64,000 nt of DNA from Legionella_A sp963772805 (GCA_963772805.1 CAVYYU010000004.1:1-64000), one strand, 5' to 3'. Shown: positions 16,294-26,310, counted from the first letter of the stretch. Program-made: numbers and translations. The notes: generated by a model from the letters alone, not told the origin.

Positions 16294-17490
16294 ATGAGTG
16301 TCGGAAATATTGCAAATAGTGGACTTAAAGCGGCCTTAACCAATATGGAAGCAATCAGTAATAATATCGCTAACGTGAACACCATTGGTTTTAAAAAAAC
16401 GATGATTAATTTTAGTGATATCTATGCTGGAAGTGGTTTGGGAGGTCAATCTACTGGCTTGGGGACACGTGTTCAGTCCATCAGCCAGGATTTTTCGACT
16501 GGTCGTGTCGAGTCGTCTTCGCGTGGGTTAGATCTACGTTTGGCCAATGATGGTTTTTTCGTGCAGAAAAATATCAGTACGGGATTGGTTAGCTATACAC
16601 GTGCCGGACGTATGGACTTTGACAGTGACGGCTATTTAACAGGCATGGCTGGAAAAATTCAAGGCTATCCAGCCGTAAATGGCAAAGTTCAGGAAACAGG
16701 CACGTTGGTGGATTTGAAAATTACCAATACCGCTATTCCTGCTAGTGCAACTAAAACGGCTGAATTATCGCTAAACCTGGACTCCAATGCTTCGGTGATT
16801 GCTGCCTCGTTTGATGCTAATGATCCGGCAACTTACAATTATCGTTCTGATGAAACAATTTATGACAGTTTGGGTAATTCGTATTTGATGTCAATGTATT
16901 ATGTTAAAACCTCGGATAACACGTGGAATACGCAAGTGGCCGTGGATAATTCAATTGTAAGCTCTGGTACATTGAACTTTTCTGATGTGGGTACATTATC
17001 GTCAGCAACGGGGATAACGGGTTTGAACTGGAGTCCTGGTAATGGTGCTTTGGCTCCTCAGTCACTGGATATTCGATTGGCGGGATCAACGCAATTTGCG
17101 GGTCAAAATAAGGTTTATGACCATCGTCAAGATGGTTTGACCTCAGGACAAGCATTAGGTGCGACCGTTGATAACGATGGTAAAATAAATGTGTACTACA
17201 GCAATGGCATGAGTCGCGTTGAGGGTCAAATCGCGGTTGCCAAATTTCATTCAGTTAATGGGTTGTCGCAAACGGACACTATGTCCTGGTTGGCTACGGC
17301 TGACTCTGGTCCAGCTATGATAAGTGGTGATCAAAGTAAGGATTCAATTATCAGTAGTTCCATTGAATATTCAAATGTAGATTTGACGGAAGAACTGGTG
17401 AAGTTGATTAGTGCGCAGCACGATTTTCAGGCCAACGCCCAAGTGCAGCAAACGTATAACCAAGTCCTGCAAACAGTTGAGAAATTATAA
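16294..17490 (+). CDS. flgE: Flagellar hook protein FlgE
   Basis: 398 residues, N-terminal MSVGNIANSGLKAALTNMEA-ISNNIANVNTIGFKK and C-terminal NVDLTEELVKLISAQHDFQANAQVQQTYNQVLQTVEKL. I chose the ATG at 16294 because the AGGGAGG ribosome binding site at 16283-16289 sits correctly for it; the upstream ATG at 16276 would have none. FlgE forms the hook, the universal joint. Its stop overlaps the flgF start (TAATG). Confidence 0.96.
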   Translation: MSVGNIANSGLKAALTNMEAISNNIANVNTIGFKKTMINFSDIYAGSGLGGQSTGLGTRVQSISQDFSTGRVESSSRGLDLRLANDGFFVQKNISTGLVSYTRAGRMDFDSDGYLTGMAGKIQGYPAVNGKVQETGTLVDLKITNTAIPASATKTAELSLNLDSNASVIAASFDANDPATYNYRSDETIYDSLGNSYLMSMYYVKTSDNTWNTQVAVDNSIVSSGTLNFSDVGTLSSATGITGLNWSPGNGALAPQSLDIRLAGSTQFAGQNKVYDHRQDGLTSGQALGATVDNDGKINVYYSNGMSRVEGQIAVAKFHSVNGLSQTDTMSWLATADSGPAMISGDQSKDSIISSSIEYSNVDLTEELVKLISAQHDFQANAQVQQTYNQVLQTVEKL

Positions 17491-18236
17491 TGGTTGATCA
17501 TGTCCTTTACACCAACACCGTCGGCGCGAAAGAATCTTTACGCGCCACACGCTTGTTGACCAACAATCTGGCCAATATGAACACGGTTGGTTTTCATGCT
17601 GATTACGAGACACTCACTACCAGTGAGGTCAAGTCGGCGGGATTGCAAACACGCACCATGCCTAAAATTGGTCAGGTTTATACTGATCAAGACTCAGGCC
17701 CTATCAATTTTACTGGACGCTCGTTAGATGTCGCCGTCGATGGACGTGGCTATATTGCTGTACAAAGCAAGAGCGGTCAAGAAGGATATACCCGGGCCGG
17801 TAATTTTGACATCAACTCGGATGGCTTATTGGTTACCAAAAAAGGAGAGCTGGTGTTGGGTAGTTCGGGTCTCATTACCATTCCGACGGCTACTAATGTC
17901 ACGATCGATGAGCACGGGATTATTTCAGCACAAATTAAAGGCGAATCGGAAACAACCATTGCGGAGGTTGGGCGCCTTAAGTTGGCTAGTTTTGGACCAA
18001 ATAGTTTGGCCAAAGGCGCTGATAGTTTATTTTATCCTAAAAGCGACGGTGCGCAGGATGATGGACATGTGGTGAAACTGATACCGGAATCACTCGAAGG
18101 CAGTAATGTTGATCCGGTGCGTGCTTTGGTGGAGCTGATTGATCTGTCCCGGCAATTTGACAGCCAAGCTAAAATAATGAAGATGGCTGAAGAAAACGGA
18201 AACAAAGCAAATGGCTTATTGAGTATACAGTCATAA
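17490..18236 (+). CDS. flgF: Flagellar proximal rod protein FlgF
   Basis: 248 residues with the rod/hook/basal-body layout: N-terminal RATRLLTNNLANMNTVGFHADYETL, the middle tract SLDVAVDGRGYIAVQSKSGQEGYTRAGNF, and the C-terminal LEGSNVDPVRALVELIDLSRQFDSQAKIMKMAEE. Part of the proximal rod. Coupled to flgE by a 1-bp overlap. Confidence 0.95.
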   Translation: MVDHVLYTNTVGAKESLRATRLLTNNLANMNTVGFHADYETLTTSEVKSAGLQTRTMPKIGQVYTDQDSGPINFTGRSLDVAVDGRGYIAVQSKSGQEGYTRAGNFDINSDGLLVTKKGELVLGSSGLITIPTATNVTIDEHGIISAQIKGESETTIAEVGRLKLASFGPNSLAKGADSLFYPKSDGAQDDGHVVKLIPESLEGSNVDPVRALVELIDLSRQFDSQAKIMKMAEENGNKANGLLSIQS

Positions 18237-18296
18237 CAGTATGAGGGGTCGAAGACAATCGCCCTGGAGTGTCTTGATTAAACAGAGGAACGGCAA

Positions 18297-19082
18297 ATGG
18301 ACTTAGCATTGTGGATAGCAAAATCCGGACTTGAAGCCCACCATAAAAACATTGCGATCATCTCGAATAACCTGGCGAATGCCAGTACTCCGGGCTTTAA
18401 AAAAAATAGAGCAGAGTTTGAAGATTTGGCCTACCAGATGATTAAGCAACCTGGCGCGCCGACTTCCGATGAAACAAATTCGCCTAATGGACTGATGGTG
18501 GGTACCGGGGTTCGTTTGGCAAGTAACAAGAAAATATTCACGCAGGGCCCTGCGATGCAAACTAATAATGACCTTGATATTGCAATTGAAGGGCGTGGAT
18601 TTTTAAAAATTCAAATGCCTGGCGGAGGCGATTTTTCTTATACGCGCACAGGTACCATGCAGCTTAATGAGCAGGGGCAGCTGGTATTACACAATGGTTA
18701 TGTTATTCAACCCGCTATTACTATCCCCGAGGGGGCGCAGAATATTAACATCAGTGAAAGTGGGACTGTGTCTGTTTCTATGAGCGGTGGCCAGGTTGAG
18801 GAGGTTGGACGACTTGAATTGGTCGATTTTGTCAATCCATCGGGTTTGCAACCGCAAGGAGAAAACCTGTATCTGGCAACCTTGTCCAGCGGGCAGCCAG
18901 TTGATGGTACGCCCATGCAAGCTGGTTTTGGTAAGGTTCGCCAACACGAATTGGAAGCCTCCAATGTCAACGTTGTAGAGGAAATGGTTAATTTGATTGA
19001 GGCGCAGCGTGCCTTCGAAATGACGTCAAAAGCTGTGTCGGCTGTTGACAATATGTATCAGAAATTAGATAGGGAAACTTAA
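18297..19082 (+). CDS. flgG: Flagellar distal rod protein FlgG
   Basis: 261 residues, the family's usual length. Key tracts are AIISNNLANASTPGFKKNRAEFEDL, DLDIAIEGRGFLKIQMPGG and LEASNVNVVEEMVNLIEAQRAFEMTSKAVSAVDNMYQKL. FlgG forms the distal rod that spans the peptidoglycan and outer membrane rings. It is 60 bp after flgF, with AGAGGAA upstream of the ATG. Confidence 0.97.
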   Translation: MDLALWIAKSGLEAHHKNIAIISNNLANASTPGFKKNRAEFEDLAYQMIKQPGAPTSDETNSPNGLMVGTGVRLASNKKIFTQGPAMQTNNDLDIAIEGRGFLKIQMPGGGDFSYTRTGTMQLNEQGQLVLHNGYVIQPAITIPEGAQNINISESGTVSVSMSGGQVEEVGRLELVDFVNPSGLQPQGENLYLATLSSGQPVDGTPMQAGFGKVRQHELEASNVNVVEEMVNLIEAQRAFEMTSKAVSAVDNMYQKLDRET

Positions 19083-19084
19083 GA

Positions 19085-19717
19085 TTGAAAAAGTTTGGAA
19101 TTGCTTTTGTCTTATTGTTGACAGGTTGTGTGCAGCCGGTGATTGTGCCGCCGGCACTGCCTGCTGATGTGCCGCCACCGCCTAAACGAAACGGGACTAT
19201 CTACCAAAAGGGTTATAGCATGCGGCTATACCAGGATAAGATCGCTCAAGGTGTAGGTGACATATTGACAGTGCGTCTTGAAGAATCGACACAGGGTGAA
19301 TACAAGGCCAAAACAAAAACGGATAAGAAGGCCACTTTGACTTATCCAATTCCAACACTTTTTGGTCAAAAAATACCAGGCTTGGAAGTGATGACGGATA
19401 CAGCACAAGTATTTGACGGCAAGGGTAATAGTGATCAAAGCGACAAATTGATTGGTAAATTATCGGTTACGGTAGTGAAGACTCTTTCCAATGGAAATTT
19501 GGTTGTTCAGGGTGAGTCATGGCTTACTATTAACCAGGGACGAAAATTGATGAGCTTGCGCGGTATAGTGCGGCAAGAGGATATTGAACCAAATAATGTT
19601 ATTTCATCACAACGGATAGCTAATGCCCAAATTAGTTATGGCGCAGCAGGTCAGGCAGGCTATGCCACTGGCGGTGGGCTAGCGACGAAGTTGTTTAATC
19701 GTTTTGCGCCCTATTAA
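19085..19717 (+). CDS. flgH: Flagellar L-ring lipoprotein FlgH
   Basis: 210 residues with a lipoprotein signal and lipobox LLTGC at residues 14-18, so it should be lipidated and sorted to the outer membrane, where FlgH forms the L ring. Family tracts: QDKIAQGVGDILTVRLEESTQ, LIGKLSVTVVKTLSNGNLVVQGE and LRGIVRQEDIEPNNVISSQRIANAQISYGA. The start is a TTG at 19085, two bases after the flgG stop; no ATG gives a complete signal peptide. Confidence 0.96.
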   Translation: MKKFGIAFVLLLTGCVQPVIVPPALPADVPPPPKRNGTIYQKGYSMRLYQDKIAQGVGDILTVRLEESTQGEYKAKTKTDKKATLTYPIPTLFGQKIPGLEVMTDTAQVFDGKGNSDQSDKLIGKLSVTVVKTLSNGNLVVQGESWLTINQGRKLMSLRGIVRQEDIEPNNVISSQRIANAQISYGAAGQAGYATGGGLATKLFNRFAPY

Positions 19718-19767
19718 TAAAATAGGGTTTATGGTTTTTTGTGTAGGTCCTACAAGAGGATACAAAT

Positions 19768-21717
19768 ATGCCTTCACTATTTGACATCGGATTAAGTGGG
19801 TTGCGTGCGTCCAAATACGCAATGTATTTAACTGGAAATAACATTGCTAATGCGAACAACCCATTTTATACGCGTCGCGAAATTGATTTCGTTGAAATAT
19901 CCTCTTCCCTTTTTGGTGGCGGTGTTCGCGTCGGTGATATACACCGCATTGCCGATACATTTGCTAATAATTTATTGGTGCGCTCGACTCAGGATTTCTC
20001 AAAATCCGAAATATTCTACGAGCGCATGAAGAACCTCGAGACGTTCGTTGATAATGATGACTCCAGTGTCATGAAATTCATTAATGAATCTTTGTCGGCA
20101 CTTGAAATCGTCAATGCGACGCCAGGATCGTCATCAGGGCGTAACTTTTATTTGACCCAACTGGGTGCCATGTCCAGTCGCATGCAACAAATTGATCGCC
20201 AACTTAAAACTGAAGCTATTGAAAGTAAAAGTGAAGTGGCGGCAACGGTTCAAAATGCAAATGCCATTTTGGGAAAATTGGCATATATAAACCAGCAAAT
20301 GGCTGTAGTGAGCGGGTCATCTGGGCAGCCATCCATGGCGTTGCTGGATCAGCAGGATGAGCTTTTAAGCTCACTATCAGAGCTGATTGATTTTAGCCAT
20401 GAAGTTGACGATGTCGGCAGAGTCAGTGTTCAAATGACAAATGGACTACCTTTGTTGCTGGGCGATAAGGTCAATCCGCTGGTCATTATGAACACAGGAT
20501 CGGTTGGTGATATTAATGTTGGAGTGCTCGCTGGCGGTACAGTTGCCAACGTCAATGATTTATTTACGAGTGGTAAAATCAGAGGATTGATGGATTATTA
20601 TGATCAAACTATCGGTCATGCTCAACATCAACTGGATGTGCTTGCTTTAAATGTTGCAGATAAAATAAATCGCCAGAATCAATTGGGAGTTGATACCAAG
20701 GGGGGATTGGGTGGCTTGGTCTTCAAGGATATTAACTCGCAATCGCTCATGACCGGGCGGGCGCTGGCCAATCAGACAAATACGGGTGGTGGTAACCTTA
20801 CCGTGTCGTTAAATGATATGAACGCCATTACGGCAGAAGAATATACCTTGAATTTTGACACGGCAACTGATTTTAGCCTGTTGAGAAAATCTGATGGAAT
20901 GGTGGTACAAACAGGGAGCCTTGGTGGTTTGCCGCAGGCTATCAGTGTTGCCGGATTTTCAATCAATATCAATAGCGGTACCTTTAATGCGGGTGATAAC
21001 TATAACATTTCGCCTACTCGAGGAGCGGCGCACGGGATTGCGCTGGCCATGTCTGACGGCAGTGGCCTGGCTTTAGGTTTGCCGGTTGTTGCTAATGCGG
21101 CCATGAATAATCTTGGTGCTGGAACCATTGAACTCACGGCCGTACTTGATACGACCAATATGGCGTTTTCTATTCCCAATCAGTTGAATCCGCCTGTGCG
21201 CGTGGAGTTTATTACTCCTACAACTTACCAGTTGGTCAACGCCAACGATAACAGTGTTCTTGAAAATAATTTGACCTATGATCCTGTTAGTGGCGGTGAG
21301 GCTTTTCCAACAGCAGGTGGCTATGATCCTGGCTATCGTATCCATCTGGCCGGGAACGTTCAGGCAGGGGATTCTTTTTCTATAGATTATAATAATGATG
21401 GTCTTGGTGATAATCGCAATGGCTTATTATTGGCGGATCTGTATCGTAATGACAGAACTGGCGATACGTTTAGCGAGAGTTACCAAACACTTTTATTGGA
21501 TGTGGCTACCGTAACCAGTCAGGCTAAAATAAGTCTTGATTCGACAACGATTTTGAAAAATCAGGCGCAAAACAGGCGTGATGAGATGTCGGCGGTTAGT
21601 TTGGAAGAAGAAACGATGAATATTGCCAGATATCAAGAATCGTATATGGCCAGCGCTCAAGTGCTAGAGGCCTTGAAGCAAGTCATGGACGCAATCTTTA
21701 TGATGATGAGGAGTTAA
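19768..21717 (+). CDS. flgK: Flagellar hook-filament junction protein FlgK
   Basis: 649 residues, about 100 longer than enterobacterial FlgK. N-terminal YLTGNNIANANNPFYTRREIDFVEISSS and C-terminal SAVSLEEETMNIARYQESYMASAQVLEALKQVMDAIFMMM are typical. The extra length is in the variable middle (about 330-540), the surface-exposed domain. FlgK (HAP1) joins hook and filament. It lies between flgH and flgL, ahead of flgI and flgJ, which departs from the usual order. Confidence 0.95.
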   Translation: MPSLFDIGLSGLRASKYAMYLTGNNIANANNPFYTRREIDFVEISSSLFGGGVRVGDIHRIADTFANNLLVRSTQDFSKSEIFYERMKNLETFVDNDDSSVMKFINESLSALEIVNATPGSSSGRNFYLTQLGAMSSRMQQIDRQLKTEAIESKSEVAATVQNANAILGKLAYINQQMAVVSGSSGQPSMALLDQQDELLSSLSELIDFSHEVDDVGRVSVQMTNGLPLLLGDKVNPLVIMNTGSVGDINVGVLAGGTVANVNDLFTSGKIRGLMDYYDQTIGHAQHQLDVLALNVADKINRQNQLGVDTKGGLGGLVFKDINSQSLMTGRALANQTNTGGGNLTVSLNDMNAITAEEYTLNFDTATDFSLLRKSDGMVVQTGSLGGLPQAISVAGFSININSGTFNAGDNYNISPTRGAAHGIALAMSDGSGLALGLPVVANAAMNNLGAGTIELTAVLDTTNMAFSIPNQLNPPVRVEFITPTTYQLVNANDNSVLENNLTYDPVSGGEAFPTAGGYDPGYRIHLAGNVQAGDSFSIDYNNDGLGDNRNGLLLADLYRNDRTGDTFSESYQTLLLDVATVTSQAKISLDSTTILKNQAQNRRDEMSAVSLEEETMNIARYQESYMASAQVLEALKQVMDAIFMMMRS

Positions 21718-21719
21718 CT

Positions 21720-22967
21720 ATGCGATTACCTTCGATCACGCAATATCGTGCGCAAATGCAGCTGTTATCATCGGAATTTGATAAATTGTCTAGTTTGCAA
21801 ACTAAGGCGGGTACTGGTAAAAAATTACTTCGCTCATCTGACAATCCAATTTTGGCTGACCGCATCAAGTCCGTGCAAAATTACCTAGGCCAACTAAAAA
21901 ACTTTGACTCCAATGTTACGCTCGCCGATAACAGGCAGAGTCAAAAATCCTATGTGGCGGCCCAGTCATTAGCGTTGATTGGCAAGGTGCAGCAATTATT
22001 ACAAAGCGGTCAAAATGAAACTTTGAATGACAGCGATCGAGAAATTATTTCGAAAGAGTTAGATGGTATATTGGAACAGGCTCTGGTGTTGTCAAATACT
22101 AGAGATGCCAATAACGAATATATTTACAGCGGTTATAATCCCGCTATTCCGGCGTTTAGGAATGAAGGCAATCAATACATTTATCAAGGTAGTGTTAATA
22201 GCTCTAAAATCTCGATTGGATTGCAAGCCCGGGTGAATTATTCAGAGGTGGGTGGCAAGGTATTTGCAAATATTTTGAATGGTAATGGTGCATTCCAAAC
22301 AAACGCTGATCTTGCCAATAACAATGGAACGGCAATCATTCGCGGCGGGCATGTGGTTAGCCCCGCTGATTATGTTGCTGATTCCTATACTATCACCATT
22401 GTTGCTAATACTGCCGGTAAGCCCGCAGTGCAAGTGATAGGCGCAACTAGCGGCCAAATCATCCCCGCTTTGCCAGCCAATGTTCCTGGTGATGCACCTG
22501 ATTATATCGACGGCAATGATTTGGTATTTAATGGATTAGCGATAAATTTATCTGGACAACCTCAAGTTGGGGATACCTTTAGAGTGAGCCCAAGTCAGGG
22601 ACAAAGTGTTTTTTCAGCCATTAGTGATTTGGCAAATGTGTTGCATCAACCTATCAAATCCGAGAAGGACCGATCAAACTTTCAACAGATAATGGGTGGT
22701 CTTTCTGAAACCATGCAACAGATATATGAGCATTTCCGTTCTTACCAGCAAACCGTTGGCAATGATGGGAAAATCATTGATAATCAAAAGAATTTGATGG
22801 AAAATTTAATTACGGATGAAACATTGAAATTAAGTAATTTGTCGGATGCTGACATGCCAGAGGTTCTTACACAAATTACTCAGCGCATGACTTCATTGCA
22901 ATTAACCCAGCAAATATATCTTAAAATCCAAGAAACACAACAGATGATACTAAACCAAAGAAGGTAG
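21720..22967 (+). CDS. flgL: Flagellar hook-filament junction protein FlgL
   Basis: 415 residues, two bases after the flgK stop. The N-terminal LSSLQTKAGTGKKLLRSSDNPILADRIKSVQNYL is the flagellin-like D0/D1 start of FlgL, with the family's typical DNP. The C-terminus SDADMPEVLTQITQRMTSLQLTQQIYLKIQETQQMILNQ matches too. FlgL (HAP3) is the second junction protein between hook and filament. It is longer than the enterobacterial form (about 317) through its middle domain. Confidence 0.94.
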   Translation: MRLPSITQYRAQMQLLSSEFDKLSSLQTKAGTGKKLLRSSDNPILADRIKSVQNYLGQLKNFDSNVTLADNRQSQKSYVAAQSLALIGKVQQLLQSGQNETLNDSDREIISKELDGILEQALVLSNTRDANNEYIYSGYNPAIPAFRNEGNQYIYQGSVNSSKISIGLQARVNYSEVGGKVFANILNGNGAFQTNADLANNNGTAIIRGGHVVSPADYVADSYTITIVANTAGKPAVQVIGATSGQIIPALPANVPGDAPDYIDGNDLVFNGLAINLSGQPQVGDTFRVSPSQGQSVFSAISDLANVLHQPIKSEKDRSNFQQIMGGLSETMQQIYEHFRSYQQTVGNDGKIIDNQKNLMENLITDETLKLSNLSDADMPEVLTQITQRMTSLQLTQQIYLKIQETQQMILNQRR

Positions 22968-22972
22968 TTAGC

Positions 22973-24094
22973 GTGCGATTGATTTTAGCATTCATTATGG
23001 TTGTGGCGTTAATCCCCCAGGTTGGGGGCACACGTATTAAAGATATCACCAATCTGGCTGGTATTCGTGATAATCAGTTGGTCGGCTATGGCTTGGTAGT
23101 TGGTCTGGATGGCACCGGCGATATTACCTCGCAGGCACCTTTTACCGACCAATCATTTCGTAATATGTTACTGGATTTTGGCGTTCGTTTACCAAGCAAA
23201 AGCAATTTTCTATTGCGTAATGTGGCTGCAGTGGCTGTTAGCGCTACGCTTCCTCCTTTTGCGCGCATTGGCCAGAGAATTGATATAACCGTTGCATCGT
23301 TAGGGAATGCTAAAAGTTTACGTGGGGGGAGTTTGCTGCTGGTTCCACTAAAGGGTGCTGATAATCATGTGTATGCGATGGCTCAAGGCAATGTTGTGGT
23401 CTCTGGATTTGGAGCTCAAGGCCAGGATGGTTCTAAAGTTACTGTTAACAGTATGGATACAGGCCGTATACCGAATGGTGCGACAGTAGAGGAAGTCGTT
23501 GAAATGCCTTATATCAAAAAGGGCATGATTGTATTTGAACTCAGTCAACCTGATTTTACGACATCTCAGCGTATTGCAGATACTATTAATAAAGAGCTGG
23601 GATACAGTGTTGCTGAACCAATTGATGCGGGTGCCGTGGCGGTGCGTATTAATCAAGAACGTAATAAAGATAATTTCCTCGAGCACAATTCATACGTTAA
23701 TTTTATATCTGGCATAGAAAATTTGCAGGTGAGTCCCGCAGTCTCTGCGGCAAAAGTCATTGTTAATTCACGTTCGGGCACGATTGTTGTTGGCCAAGAT
23801 GTAAGTATTTCGCCAGTCGCGGTAGCGCATGGCAATTTATCGGTATCGGTTTCTGAAACGCCTTTTGTCAGTCAGCCCAATGCGTTATCCACTGGGCGGA
23901 CAGTTAAGGGTTCGGATTCTAATGTGCAAGTGAATGCACAAAAAAGTAGGGCCTTTTTACTTAAAACAGGTGCATCGCTGAAAGAGTTGGTTGACGCTAT
24001 CAATCGTGTGGGTGCGGCTCCAGGAGATTTAATAGCAATCCTTGAGGCAGTCAAACAAGCGGGTGCTTTGCATGCGGATATTGAAGTTATATAG
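22973..24094 (+). CDS. flgI: Flagellar P-ring protein FlgI
   Basis: 373 residues with a signal peptide (MRLILAFIMVVALIPQVGG). It is followed by the nearly invariant TRIKDITNLAGIRDNQLVGYGLVVGLDGTGD, then the C-terminal GASLKELVDAINRVGAAPGDLIAILEAVKQAGALHADIEVI. FlgI forms the P ring in the peptidoglycan layer. It starts at GTG 22973, five bases after the flgL stop. FlgA, its usual periplasmic chaperone, is not in the window. Confidence 0.97.
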   Translation: MRLILAFIMVVALIPQVGGTRIKDITNLAGIRDNQLVGYGLVVGLDGTGDITSQAPFTDQSFRNMLLDFGVRLPSKSNFLLRNVAAVAVSATLPPFARIGQRIDITVASLGNAKSLRGGSLLLVPLKGADNHVYAMAQGNVVVSGFGAQGQDGSKVTVNSMDTGRIPNGATVEEVVEMPYIKKGMIVFELSQPDFTTSQRIADTINKELGYSVAEPIDAGAVAVRINQERNKDNFLEHNSYVNFISGIENLQVSPAVSAAKVIVNSRSGTIVVGQDVSISPVAVAHGNLSVSVSETPFVSQPNALSTGRTVKGSDSNVQVNAQKSRAFLLKTGASLKELVDAINRVGAAPGDLIAILEAVKQAGALHADIEVI

Positions 24095-24102
24095 GACGAT
24101 AT

Positions 24103-25008
24103 ATGAGTTATAGTGACACACATTTCGATGTTAAAAACTATACTGACATTCAGGGCCTTTCTGCGTTAAAAGGGCAACTTAAGCAAAATAAAAGCAGTGC
24201 GCAGCATGAGGTTTCCCAGCAGTTCGAGGCGTTATTAGTTCAGATTTTGCTCAAAAGTATGCGTGATGCTAATAAAGCTTTAAGCAACGGTGAAGGCGGC
24301 GGCGAACAGTCAGAGCTTTATCAGGATTTATTTGATAAGCAGGTTTCTTTGTCTATTAGCGGAAAGGGGATTGGACTTGCAGAAAAAATCGAAACCTATT
24401 TGAATGCAGAGCAAGATGTGCCCAAAACTGATAGTGTGTACCGGTTTGAACCAGAAACCGTGGCGCAACCAGGCGTAAATACAAGCAGCGACACGACACC
24501 CGTTAAAATTAAAAGCGAACCCGAACATCACCCTTTTGAAAACCAGCAGAGCTTTATTCAGCGTTTGATGCCCTATGCGAAGGAAGCTGCAAAATTGCTT
24601 AATCTTGATCCGAAGTTGATGTTGGCACAAGCCGCGTTAGAAACAGATTGGGGTAAAAAAATAATTTCTGGGGTCGACAGCTTAAGCAGCCATAATTTAT
24701 TTAATATTAAAGCGGACACCAGCTGGCAAAAAGATTCAGCATCGGTAAATACGCTGGAGCAGGAAGGCGATGCGTTGGTCAAAACAAAATCGGCTTTTCG
24801 GGTTTATGGGTCATTTTCTGAAAGTTTTAAAGATTATGTGCATTTTTTGCAAAATAATCCTCGATATCATGACGCATTAAAAGTAGCTCACGATCCGGAT
24901 CAGTATCTGGGGATGTTACAAAAAGCAAACTATGCTACCGATCATCAATACGCCGATAAAATCCTGAGTATCTATAACAGTAAGACGTTTAAACAATTTT
25001 TTGCATAA
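24103..25008 (+). CDS. flgJ: FlgJ, rod scaffold with peptidoglycan hydrolase domain
   Basis: 301 residues in two parts. Residues about 20-90 are the rod-cap domain (QQFEALLVQILLKSMRDANKAL, QSELYQDLFDKQVSLSI). Residues about 145-300 are a glucosaminidase domain (LLNLDPKLMLAQAALETDWGKK with the likely catalytic Glu, then LFNIKADTSW and FRVYGSFSESFKDYVHFL). FlgJ cuts a hole in peptidoglycan for the rod. Last gene of the block, converging on pitA. Confidence 0.96.
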   Translation: MSYSDTHFDVKNYTDIQGLSALKGQLKQNKSSAQHEVSQQFEALLVQILLKSMRDANKALSNGEGGGEQSELYQDLFDKQVSLSISGKGIGLAEKIETYLNAEQDVPKTDSVYRFEPETVAQPGVNTSSDTTPVKIKSEPEHHPFENQQSFIQRLMPYAKEAAKLLNLDPKLMLAQAALETDWGKKIISGVDSLSSHNLFNIKADTSWQKDSASVNTLEQEGDALVKTKSAFRVYGSFSESFKDYVHFLQNNPRYHDALKVAHDPDQYLGMLQKANYATDHQYADKILSIYNSKTFKQFFA

Positions 25009-25013
25009 GCATG

Positions 25014-25059
25014 TGTTTTGGTTTATTAGGTTATTGTTTGATAGTCTCTAACCAAAACA
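25014..25059. terminator. Candidate bidirectional terminator between flgJ and pitA
   Basis: TGTTTTGGTT at 25014-25023 is the exact inverse of AACCAAAACA at 25050-25059, with flanking GCATG/CATGC and TTTTGCA/TGCAAAA extending the imperfect stem outward. It lies between two convergent genes, and its right arm is inside the last codons of pitA. The loop is long (26 bases), so strength is uncertain. Confidence 0.4.
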
Positions 25060-26301
25060 GGCATGCAAAATCTTGTAGGCCACTATAGTCAGCAGTGATG
25101 CAGCGGGCAAAGTCAGAATCCAGGACGTAAAAATATTGCGGATCACAATGAGATTTAAAGCGCCGATACCGCGAGCCAACCCAACCCCAAGAACCGCTCC
25201 CACTAATGTTTGAGTGGCGGAAACTGGAATGCCTATGCTGGTTGCGACAACAACCGTAGTGGCGGCAGATAATGTTGCTGCAAAAGCGCGGCTGGGTGTT
25301 AATGCGGTGATAGCGCTGCCCACGGTTTCAATAACTTTTCTACCATACATCAGTAACCCGCTGATTACCCCAAAACACCCCAGCAAGATAATCCAGGAAG
25401 GGTAGTCTGCCGCTCCGATTGGGTGATTGGCGTGCATCACCAGGCTGTAGACAATTGATAAGGGGCCGACCGCCAAAGCAACATCATTTGAGCCATGCGC
25501 AAACACCATAGCACATGCCGTCATGGCCATGAGAACGGCAAAATATTTTTCTACTTGCAGAAAACGCTCACGGCGTCTCATATTCGCGCGCTCAGGAATG
25601 TGTTTGATAAAAATCATGCCGAGGGTGGTGATGCTTATACTGGTTGCCAATGTGACGGCCAAATCTTGTTTTAAATTTAAGTGGATATTAAAGTGGTTTA
25701 AGCCTTTGAATACGGTGATAAAGGATAGAATGGAGCCAATCATGAAAAGGTAGATGGGAATATAAAGTTTGGCTTTTTCCAACGGGTCGCTTTTAACAAA
25801 GATGGACTGTTGAATGCTGATAAACAGGGTATAGGCGGTAACGCCTGCGATAAGCGGTGAAGTAATCCAGCCAATAGCGATGTGTGAAACCTGATCCCAA
25901 TGGATAGCTTTAGTGCCTAATACGATACTGCCAAAACCGACCATGGAGCCTACCAGGGCGTTGGTGATGGATACAGGTACACCGAGGTAGCTGGCAAGGT
26001 TCATCCAAATGGTACATGCCATGAGTACGCCTAGCATGCCTTCAATTAGAATCAGCGGTTGATCGGCAAGATCACTGGTATTGATGATACCGTCGCGCAT
26101 GGTTTCAGTGACACCCGTACCACCCAAAAAGGCACCGGCGAATTCGAAGATGACCGCAATGAGCATGGCTTGCTTGACTGTGATTGCCTTTGAACCCATG
26201 GTGGTGCTCATCACATTGGCCAGATCATTGGCACCAACGCCCCAAGTCATTAAGAAACAAAGCACTATCGCTAAAACTAAAAATAATATTGAATAATCCA
26301 T
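25048..26301 (-). CDS. pitA: PiT family inorganic phosphate transporter
   Basis: 417 residues with about ten membrane segments. The two inverted PiT signatures are present: GANDLANVMSTTMGSKAITVKQA near the N-terminus and FAHGSNDVALAVGPLSIVYS in the second half. PiT proteins move metal-phosphate or phosphate across the inner membrane with protons or sodium. The ten bp to the upstream DUF47 gene suggest one operon. The DUF47 partner is the common accessory of such transporters. Confidence 0.93.
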   Translation of the reverse strand: MDYSILFLVLAIVLCFLMTWGVGANDLANVMSTTMGSKAITVKQAMLIAVIFEFAGAFLGGTGVTETMRDGIINTSDLADQPLILIEGMLGVLMACTIWMNLASYLGVPVSITNALVGSMVGFGSIVLGTKAIHWDQVSHIAIGWITSPLIAGVTAYTLFISIQQSIFVKSDPLEKAKLYIPIYLFMIGSILSFITVFKGLNHFNIHLNLKQDLAVTLATSISITTLGMIFIKHIPERANMRRRERFLQVEKYFAVLMAMTACAMVFAHGSNDVALAVGPLSIVYSLVMHANHPIGAADYPSWIILLGCFGVISGLLMYGRKVIETVGSAITALTPSRAFAATLSAATTVVVATSIGIPVSATQTLVGAVLGVGLARGIGALNLIVIRNIFTSWILTLPAASLLTIVAYKILHACFG

Positions 26302-26310
26302 AGGAATATA

